A DNA stretch of 7,724 nt, from NCBI GenBank assembly GCA_023264915.1, contig JAHFUU010000100.1, positions 1-7,724 of the forward strand. Reading direction: 5' to 3'. The stretch comes from Microthrixaceae bacterium. GTDB lineage: Bacteria; Actinomycetota; Acidimicrobiia; Acidimicrobiales; Acidimicrobilacustridaceae. The notes under the pieces are model-generated. The model was not told where the DNA came from. It made no database searches and saw nothing but the letters and a program-made list of their open reading frames with translations. The stretch's first letter is position 1, and each line of letters begins with the position of its first letter. The translations under genes and the position numbers were made by a program. This document shows, in pieces, positions 1 to 5,056 of this stretch.

Positions 1-368
1 CAGCTGACAACAGCTCTGGCATCCTGTCCCCTTCCGAACCAAGCATTCGTTCCGACTCTGTTGCACCGAGGACGGCCAATACCGCCAACGATGCAACCGC
101 AACCATATCAAGGATCGGAGGGCAAGCTGCTACATGCCAGCGGGGGCGCGCGTTAGGGCTCGCCGCCGTGGACCGTCAGCGGCATCGATCGGGCTGTTCC
201 CGCCGTCAAGCAGTGAGCCCACGACCCTCGGGACGTTGAGTCGTGGGCCGTCACCAGCGACCAAAGGGTTCCCAGGGCGGGGACGGAGCCCGAAGCTGTT
301 GGTGCCCGGAACGTTGTCACGATGTGGCGTCGGTGCTCGGCCCGGTGTCGTGAGGTACAACATCACCG
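1..368. other. Left-edge region with no convincing gene
   Basis: No reading frame here resembles a known family. Positions 1-130 look less GC-rich than the rest, as in an intergenic or regulatory stretch. A plus frame opens with ATG at 134 (GGAGG at 117-121, a long 12-nt spacing) and runs to 460 into the next gene. Its product is Arg/Pro/Ser-rich without domain character and its third-position bias is weak, so it is left out. On the minus strand an ATG at 106-104 begins a hydrophobic stretch (MVAVASLAVLAVLGA) that runs off the left edge. It could be the start of a signal peptide, but it has no Shine-Dalgarno site. The main structured element is the inverted repeat at 213-254. Confidence 0.5.
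213..254. repeat. Long inverted repeat upstream of the DUF167 gene
   Basis: GCCCACGAC (217-225) and GTCGTGGGC (240-248) are perfect 9-bp inverted arms around a 14-nt loop. The stem continues outward after a 2-nt bulge on the 3' side, where GTGA (213-216) pairs with TCAC (251-254). As RNA this would be a stable hairpin. There is no T-run on either side, so it is not a classical intrinsic terminator. It could be a U-less terminator of a gene left of the window, an operator, or a leader structure about 115 bp before the DUF167 start. The structure is seen directly; the role is unknown. Confidence 0.5.
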
Positions 369-716
369 GTGAGCGCGGATGCATCCAAGGGCAACAAGGG
401 AGCTGGCTCATCGGAGGGATCATCGGGATCGTCGAATCGGCCGTGGACCCGATCAGGTGACGGGACCTGGCTGGTAAGGGTGCGGGTGCAACCCAGGTCG
501 CGTCGTTCAGAGGTGGTGGGGCTGCACGGTGCTCGGCTGAAGGTCCGGATCGCGGCCCCGGCGACAGAGGGCAGAGCCAACGCCGAGCTCATCCGGATGA
601 TCGCGGACCTCACAGGTGTGCCTCGCCGGGAGGTGGCGATCGTGCGTGGCGGATCGAACCGCGACAAGGACCTGAGCCTGCCCGGGACAGCCTGCATCGC
701 GGCATTGAAGCCTTGA
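369..716 (+). CDS. DUF167 / YggU-family protein
   Basis: This is a 115-residue protein matching the small DUF167 (YggU) family, whose biochemical role is not established. The core runs from about residue 33 to 106. It contains the family hallmark KVRIAAPATEGRAN (58-71) and the later VRGGSNRDKDLSL block (92-104), equivalent to the usual G-x-x-S-R-x-K signature with Asn-Arg-Asp in place of Ser-Arg-x. Residues 1-30 are a Gly/Ser/Lys-rich, probably disordered leader that family members normally lack. The start used is GTG at 369, which has no good Shine-Dalgarno site, so the true N-terminus is uncertain; the core itself is secure. The gene stands alone and converges on the methyltransferase-like gene, with a hairpin 38 bp after its stop. 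In many bacteria DUF167 genes lie near cell-division or yggT genes; nothing of that kind is visible here. Confidence 0.88.
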   Translation: MSADASKGNKGAGSSEGSSGSSNRPWTRSGDGTWLVRVRVQPRSRRSEVVGLHGARLKVRIAAPATEGRANAELIRMIADLTGVPRREVAIVRGGSNRDKDLSLPGTACIAALKP

Positions 717-753
717 AGCCGGATCTCAGGGCAGTGGAACGCACCGTCGACCC

Positions 754-783
754 AGGCCGGTGCCCGCTACCGAGCACCGGCCT
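754..783. terminator. Perfect 10-bp hairpin after the DUF167 gene
   Basis: AGGCCGGTGC (754-763) and GCACCGGCCT (774-783) are exact inverted arms with a 10-nt loop. The stem lies 38 bp past the DUF167 stop, in the gap between two convergent genes, where a terminator is expected. The 3' flank on the plus strand is only TGATCT and the minus-strand flank is GGGTCG, so there is no U-tract. High-GC actinobacteria are often described with such U-poor terminators. It could act in both directions. A protein-binding dyad is the main alternative. Confidence 0.65.
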
Positions 784-859
784 TGATCTGGCGCGTCGCC
801 AAGCCCGGCCGCGCCGAGCTCGAGGGCTACGCACGAGGCGGTCGAGAGCCGGTTCATCC

Positions 860-979
860 GGGCTTCGCTGACGGTGGGCTTCAGTGACGCGGGCTTCGCT
901 GACGGTGGGCTTCGGTGACGCGGGCTTCGCTGACGGTGGGCTTCGGTGACGCGGGCTTCGCTGACGGTGGGCCGCGGTG
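860..979. repeat. Tandem array of a 31-bp unit, about 3.9 copies
   Basis: Units start at 860, 891, 922 and 953. Units two and three are identical, unit one differs by one base (A for G at 883), and unit four decays after 972 with mismatches at 973-974. Each unit is itself a degenerate doublet: GGGCTTCGCTGAC, then GGT, then GGGCTTCGGTGAC, then GC. The two 13-mers differ at a single base, which gives a 16/15-nt alternation. The unit length is not a multiple of three, so a translated version would rotate frame, and no gene covers the array convincingly. It lies between convergent genes, ending about 16 bp beyond the methyltransferase stop. There are no unique spacers, so it is not a CRISPR. It looks like a minisatellite. 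Confidence 0.92.
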
Positions 980-994
980 TTGTGTGGGTTCAGA

Positions 995-1480
995 TCACCG
1001 GGCTGGCCAGAAGGGGACGAACCGGGGTGTGCGCGCGGCATAGTCCCCGTAGGCGGGGTAGCGCCTTCGCAGATGCGTCTCCTCCCAGCGCGCCTTGGCC
1101 ATGAACTCCACGATGAGCCCGAGCGACGCAGCGGCTACCGCAACGCTCGCGGAGCGGATGCTCAGCCCGACGGCCAGAGCGATTATCCCCGAGTAGATCG
1201 GATGGCGGACCCAGCGGTACAGCCCGTTGGTCTTCAGCTGCCCGTGCTCGATGGGGGTCGGTAGGGGTGTGTGCGATCGGCCCAGGTTCACCATCGCGAT
1301 CGCCAGCACCCCCGCGCCGATCACCTCGATGGCGAGAGCGGCCCGGTCGAGCCAGCCCGGGACGGGCCAGGCGTCACCAGGTGGCAGCATGACGATCACA
1401 ACGAGCAAGGCGAACTGGGCGATCACGAACAGCCAAGCGATCGCGGTGTCACGCGGCGAGTCAGCGCCGAGCAGACCCAT
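995..1480 (-). CDS. Isoprenylcysteine carboxyl methyltransferase-like membrane protein
   Basis: This 161-residue integral membrane protein belongs to the ICMT/PEMT-like methyltransferase superfamily, which uses S-adenosylmethionine within the membrane. Hydrophobic segments lie at about residues 13-33 and 46-64 and, after the conserved loop, at 95-125 (probably two passes or a hairpin). The diagnostic C-terminal half is present: L-K-T-N-G-L-Y-R-W-V-R-H-P-I-Y-S-G (82-98), then Glu133-Glu134, then Y-P-A-Y-x-x-Y (141-147) and the terminal R-F-V-P-F-W. In the family the RHP-Y and E...YP-Y elements form the cofactor site. The ATG at 1480 is preceded by GGAGG (1489-1485) with 4-nt spacing, which supports this start. 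Bacteria of this kind do not prenylate CaaX proteins, so the acceptor is unknown; small hydrophobic molecules or lipids are plausible. It is a single gene, convergent with the DUF167 gene. Confidence 0.87.
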   Translation of the reverse strand: MGLLGADSPRDTAIAWLFVIAQFALLVVIVMLPPGDAWPVPGWLDRAALAIEVIGAGVLAIAMVNLGRSHTPLPTPIEHGQLKTNGLYRWVRHPIYSGIIALAVGLSIRSASVAVAAASLGLIVEFMAKARWEETHLRRRYPAYGDYAARTPRFVPFWPAR

Positions 1481-1635
1481 GAACCCTCCGCAAGGTCATC
1501 ATGGGGAGCAATCGTCGCGCGGCTGCCGGTGCCCGTCGGCCTGAACCGCCAGTGACGGTCTGCCCGGTTATCCTCGCTCCGAGCTCTGAGGTTGAAACAC
1601 GTGAATCGCGAGTCAAGTTCTCACCGAGGCAAGGA

Positions 1636-1682
1636 CGAAGATGCCGGGGATCGGCGAAACGGGTCACCGGGTCGGATCTTCG
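1636..1682 (+). promoter_or_regulatory. Possible structured RNA in the lipoprotein leader
   Basis: CGAAGAT (1636-1642) pairs with ATCTTCG (1676-1682). Inside, GCCG (1643-1646) pairs with CGGC (1652-1655) around a 5-nt loop and stacks directly on the outer stem. The stems are short and the outer loop is 33 nt, so chance cannot be excluded. The position, about 165 bp before the likely lipoprotein start, would suit a 5' leader. Confidence 0.2.
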
Positions 1683-1746
1683 GGTTTGCCCGCGCGAACC
1701 GTGAGTGGCAGCGAGGGTGCCCCTGGCAAGAAACATGGTTTGAGCG

Positions 1747-1765
1747 CCCTTGGTCGCCCCAAGGG
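1747..1765 (+). promoter_or_regulatory. Compact hairpin upstream of the lipoprotein gene
   Basis: CCCTTGG (1747-1753), a 5-nt loop TCGCC, and CCAAGGG (1759-1765) form a perfect 7-bp stem. It ends 22 bp before the GTG at 1788 and 82 bp before the preferred GTG at 1848. It could be a leader hairpin or a dyad operator. No U-tract follows. Confidence 0.3.
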
Positions 1766-1847
1766 ATGAGCCGTCCGCCGTCTCGAGGTGGTGACAGGCC
1801 TCGTCGGACCGGGGCGCAGCCGAGCTAGCCATGCACCGGGTGACATC

Positions 1848-3404
1848 GTGAAGGGCTCGAGCGCGCGGCCAGAACTGCCCCGGGGTCGCCGCGGCAGCCG
1901 GCTCGCCGCAGTCGGTGTGTTGGGTGTCGCGTCGGTGCTGGCTGCGTGCAGCTCGACCTCGACGGTGGAGGGAGCTCCAACCCCACGGGGTGGCTCTGGG
2001 CCGCCGGCGACTTCGACTGCCCCGCTGCGAGTGCCGGGTCACAAGGCTCCTCGGGTCGAGGGCCCAGTGACAGGTGGCAGCCACGGCAGGATCTTCGGTG
2101 CGATGCCGGAGCCTCTCGCCCGCCAGCACGGCTACATCGAGGAGGAGTACTTCGTGTCAGGCGAGGCGGCGTCCTACGCCGAGTCCGGCAACTGGGGGAC
2201 CGACGGCTCATGGTCCGTCACCCCGGCGACGACGGCCCTCTACGAGACACGGATGGTGATCCGGCGCCCGGCTGACCCCTCTCGTTTCGACGGCACCGTG
2301 ATCGTCGAGTGGTTGAACGTGTCCAGCGGGCAAGATGTCGACCCGGTCTTCAGCCAGGCGCACGAAGAGCTGCTCTCGCACGGCACGGTGTGGGTCGGTG
2401 TGTCGGCACAGCGCGCGGGGATCGACGGCACCGGCAACACGATCCCGATTCCTGGCCCGACTCCGACTCCCCTGAACAAGTGGGACCCACAGCGCTACGG
2501 GACGCTGAACCATCCTGGTGACGACTACAGCTATGACATGTTCACGCAGGCGGGCGTCTCGCTGTTGCGCCGGGATGGACCGGACCCCTTGGCGGGCCTT
2601 CAAGTCGGGTCCCTGATCGCGGCGGGCGAGTCACAGTCAGCGGCGAGGATGGTGACATATGTGAACGCGATCCACCCTGGAACTGGGCTCTTCGACGGGT
2701 TCCTGGTCCACAGCCGCGGCAAGGGTGGATCGGTTCTCCACGCCGACGGGCCCCCTCAGCCCCCCTTCGCCTGGATCCGCGCGGACCTGCCAGTGCCAGT
2801 GCTTCAGTTCGAGACCGAGAGCGACATCTTCGGCATCGAGTTCGTCAAGGCTCGCCAGCCCGACACGGATCTCATCCGTACATGGGAGGTGGCAGGGACC
2901 GCGCACCTCGACCGTGCGCTCATCGACTACAAGGCCCAGACCGAACGCCCCGAAGGTGCATCTGGCGATCCCATCACCGATGCTTGCGGCAGGGTGAACG
3001 AAGGACCCCAGGGGCCAGTTATGTCAGCGGCCATCTCTCACCTCAGGCAATGGGTGTCAAGACGCGAGCTGCCACCTGCTGCGGAGCAGATAGGGACCAG
3101 CGGGGATGCGATAGCCCGCGACACGAACGGCATCGCCCTGGGTGGTGTCCGCACACCGCCGGTTGACGCACCCATCGCGACCTTGCGCGGTGACAACCCT
3201 TCCGCAGGCAGCTACGCGTGCGCGCTGTTCGGCAGCACAGCACCCTTTGACGCTGTGAAGCTCGCGTCGATGTACCCGACCCATTCGGCTTACGTCGATC
3301 GAGTGACGAGATCGGCCACCGAAGCCCGGGATCGCGGGTTCCTCACAGAGGCCGGGTCTCTGGCTCTCATCGAGGCGGCCCAGCAGTCCACGGCCGGTTC
3401 GTGA
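1848..3404 (+). CDS. Secreted lipoprotein with alpha/beta-hydrolase domain (Abhydrolase_10-like)
   Basis: This 518-residue exported protein begins with an Arg-rich n-region, a hydrophobic core and the lipobox LAAC with Cys34, so it is probably lipid-anchored outside the membrane. A Ser/Thr/Pro/Gly linker follows. From about residue 70 to the end it resembles the alpha/beta hydrolase domain family I know as PF20091. Visible landmarks are the strand-turn VIVEWLNVSSG, VWVGVSAQRAGIDG, the nucleophile elbow G-E-S-Q-S-A with Ser262 as candidate nucleophile, Asp326 in FETESD as a possible acid, and His353 in AGTAHLD as the likely base. Family members are thought to be esterase- or amidase-like; the substrate is unknown. 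An in-frame GTG at 1788 would add 20 residues, but the 1848 start puts the signal peptide at a normal distance from the N-terminus. Neither start has a strong ribosome site. The gene is monocistronic and convergent with the serine hydrolase gene. Confidence 0.85.
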   Translation: MKGSSARPELPRGRRGSRLAAVGVLGVASVLAACSSTSTVEGAPTPRGGSGPPATSTAPLRVPGHKAPRVEGPVTGGSHGRIFGAMPEPLARQHGYIEEEYFVSGEAASYAESGNWGTDGSWSVTPATTALYETRMVIRRPADPSRFDGTVIVEWLNVSSGQDVDPVFSQAHEELLSHGTVWVGVSAQRAGIDGTGNTIPIPGPTPTPLNKWDPQRYGTLNHPGDDYSYDMFTQAGVSLLRRDGPDPLAGLQVGSLIAAGESQSAARMVTYVNAIHPGTGLFDGFLVHSRGKGGSVLHADGPPQPPFAWIRADLPVPVLQFETESDIFGIEFVKARQPDTDLIRTWEVAGTAHLDRALIDYKAQTERPEGASGDPITDACGRVNEGPQGPVMSAAISHLRQWVSRRELPPAAEQIGTSGDAIARDTNGIALGGVRTPPVDAPIATLRGDNPSAGSYACALFGSTAPFDAVKLASMYPTHSAYVDRVTRSATEARDRGFLTEAGSLALIEAAQQSTAGS

Positions 3405-3568
3405 GAGCGATCTCCACGACAAGGGTCAAGCACCATCGTTGCCAGATGGCCAGTGCCGCGCCCGGCTTCGCCATGTGATGCCCGAAGGCGGTCTCGAACC
3501 AGAACCCGCCTGATCGACGTGCCGGGCCATCATGAAGCCGGTCAGGGAGCCCGCGAGCCGAGCTTGGT
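3405..3568. other. Convergent intergenic gap, weak hairpin
   Basis: The ends of the lipoprotein gene and the serine hydrolase gene face each other across 164 bp. The only dyad I see is AGGCGG (3486-3491) with CCGCCT (3506-3511), a 6-bp stem with a 14-nt loop and no T-run, so a shared terminator is possible but poorly supported. Open frames crossing this gap on both strands look like high-GC artefacts. Confidence 0.3.
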
Positions 3569-5056
3569 TCAGCCGGTGAACCTGGGTACCGCAACCACAC
3601 CAGAGGCGGCACCGGATCCTCCAGGTGACGAAGCTGTGGTCGAGGAGCCCGCGCTGGCGGGCACGCTGGTGGTCGTGGACGACGGACTTGTGGCGGGGCA
3701 AGGAGCGGGAGGGGTGGCCTGCGCGGCAGCGGCTGACGCGGACAGCCCAGAAGGGTCACCCGCGGGACCTGCGCGCCGGTTGGCCGATGCGATCCCTGAT
3801 CCGCGAACCGCCAATGGTGCAGCTGTGAACGAGTCGACGATCGGCCCCAGGAAGTCCTGGTCGTCCCAGATGCTCGGGCCCACGGTCCCTTGTCCGGGCA
3901 CCAGGCCGGCAGGCGGGTAGTAGACGAACAGGTCCGGGTCAGCAACCGGAGGGCAGGGGCTCTTGACATAGGTGCCGTTGCGAACCACGACCAGGTCGAG
4001 GCTTGGGATCACGTAGATGAACTGCCCGTCGAAGCCCCGAGCAGAGAAGAACGGCGGCAGGGATCCGTAACCGGACATGTCGAGCCACCACTGGTAGCCG
4101 TAGCCCGAGTACGAGGCTGCGCTGTCGGTGATAGACGCGTTGACCCACGACGAGGGCACCACCTGCGTAGAGCCCCACGTCCCGCCGCGCAGGTACAAGA
4201 GCCCGAAGCGCGCGAAGTTGCGGCTGCTCGTGTCCACGCAGCAGTAGGTCAGGGTGTGCCCGGCCGCATCCTTCCACCAGTCGAGCTTGTGGATCCCGAT
4301 CGGATCGAGCAGCTTGGTCCGCGCGTAGTCACCCGCCGACATGCCAGTTGCCTTCTCAATCACGCCTGAGAGCAACATCGAGTTGCCGCTCGAGTAGTTG
4401 AACCAGGTGCCGGGCGCGACCGCCGCGGCGATGCTGGCCGCGTAGGCCAGCTGGTCGGGCTGGTTGGCCACCATGGCGACGATGTTGGAAGTAGCGAAGC
4501 TCGACGGGTCATAGTCCTCGAGCCAGTCAAGGCCTGTCTCCATGTGGAGCACGTGCCTCAAGGTGATCGACTGGCGTGGTGTGCCCGCCCACTCCGGGAA
4601 GTAGGTGGTCATCGGGACATCGACGCTCGGGATCTTGCCTTCGCTGATGGCTATCCCGATCAGCGCGCTGGCGAAGCTCTTGCCCACTGACCAGCTCGCT
4701 CCCCAGGAGTCACTGTCGGCACCCGGCGCGTACCACTCGGCCACGATCGCGCCACCGTGGACGACGACCACACCTTGTGTGTTGCGGTCCGGGGTGAAGG
4801 CATAGGTCCTCGCCTGGTCGAGGATTGCCGGGTCCATCCCGTGTGATTCGGGCGTCTCGATCAGCCAGTCATCGCCTGGCACCACGGAACTGGCACTGGG
4901 GCCCCCCGCTCTGAGGCCGGTAGCCGACGATCCTGCGACAGGCATTGCGAGGCTCGCGCTGCACACGAGCAAGCCCAACACGAGGAGATGCCTCGCAACC
5001 GTCGGACCAGAGCAAGACCGCGAGCGAGATGGGCGGACGGGACCCATGGCGATCAT
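3569..5056 (-). CDS. Exported beta-lactamase-family (NylB/class C-like) serine hydrolase
   Basis: This 495-residue protein is a penicillin-recognising serine hydrolase of the PF00144/COG1680 group. An Arg-rich start and hydrophobic stretch (residues 23-40) form a Sec signal peptide, with likely cleavage near 41-47. The catalytic S-x-x-K is S-V-G-K (123-126). Tyr221 in FNYSSGN fits the general-base Tyr, and A-R-G-F-D-G-Q (339-345) replaces the KTG/HxG box. This pattern recalls 6-aminohexanoate-dimer hydrolase and EstB-like esterases more than true AmpC, so an amidase, esterase or peptidase role is more likely than antibiotic resistance. The catalytic domain ends near 410; residues 411-495 are an Ala/Ser/Thr/Pro-rich tail. 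The ATG at 5056 overlaps the purD stop (ATGA). A second ATG at 5047 (492 residues) has AGGA (5059-5056) at 8-nt spacing and may be the real start. The two genes are almost certainly co-transcribed. Confidence 0.88.
   Translation of the reverse strand: MIAMGPVRPSRSRSCSGPTVARHLLVLGLLVCSASLAMPVAGSSATGLRAGGPSASSVVPGDDWLIETPESHGMDPAILDQARTYAFTPDRNTQGVVVVHGGAIVAEWYAPGADSDSWGASWSVGKSFASALIGIAISEGKIPSVDVPMTTYFPEWAGTPRQSITLRHVLHMETGLDWLEDYDPSSFATSNIVAMVANQPDQLAYAASIAAAVAPGTWFNYSSGNSMLLSGVIEKATGMSAGDYARTKLLDPIGIHKLDWWKDAAGHTLTYCCVDTSSRNFARFGLLYLRGGTWGSTQVVPSSWVNASITDSAASYSGYGYQWWLDMSGYGSLPPFFSARGFDGQFIYVIPSLDLVVVRNGTYVKSPCPPVADPDLFVYYPPAGLVPGQGTVGPSIWDDQDFLGPIVDSFTAAPLAVRGSGIASANRRAGPAGDPSGLSASAAAAQATPPAPCPATSPSSTTTSVPASAGSSTTASSPGGSGAASGVVAVPRFTG

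Larger units (their letters stand above)
1481..1847. other. Intergenic region between divergent genes, candidate leader
   Basis: This stretch separates the minus-strand methyltransferase gene from the plus-strand lipoprotein gene and should carry both promoters. No sigma70-like -35/-10 pair with good spacing stands out. TTGACT occurs on the minus strand at 1616-1611 and TTGAAA on the plus strand at 1592-1597, neither with a convincing -10. Small open frames here have no family resemblance. Two dyads are visible: a 7-bp pair at 1636-1642/1676-1682 enclosing a smaller stem-loop, and a compact hairpin at 1747-1765. I did not recognise a known riboswitch consensus. Confidence 0.5.

Noticed and set aside
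1..106. Minus-strand start of a signal-peptide-like sequence running off the left edge
   Set aside because: Hydrophobic start is suggestive, but only 35 codons are visible, there is no Shine-Dalgarno site and the codon bias is weak. Left sequence is needed.
134..460. Plus-strand open frame of 108 codons with a GGAGG upstream
   Set aside because: Arg/Pro/Ser-rich product with no family resemblance, long ribosome-site spacing, and a 92-bp overlap in another frame with the well-supported DUF167 gene.
860..979. CRISPR array
   Set aside because: Units are directly adjacent with no unique spacers and no cas genes are nearby.
610..1041. Minus-strand frame reading through the 31-bp array as a repeat protein
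   Set aside because: Unit length is not divisible by three, so no stable peptide repeat is produced, and it overlaps two supported genes.
1561..1787. Known riboswitch (c-di-AMP, cobalamin, TPP, glycine, SAM types)
   Set aside because: None of the conserved core boxes I know for these classes is present.
3490..3515. tRNA T-loop-like sequence GGTCTCGAACC
   Set aside because: No acceptor, D or anticodon arms can be formed around it.
3572..3595. LPxTG-like sorting signal at the hydrolase C-terminus (VPRFTG)
   Set aside because: The protein stops immediately after the motif; no hydrophobic segment or basic tail follows, so a sortase could not use it.
3367..3969. Minus-strand and plus-strand open frames across the 3' end of the serine hydrolase
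   Set aside because: Pro/Arg-rich translations without domain features; they are shadows of the hydrolase tail and the convergent gap.
3569..5056. Antibiotic-resistance class C beta-lactamase
   Set aside because: The KTG box and the Y-x-N motif are not conserved; the pattern fits NylB/EstB-like hydrolases better.
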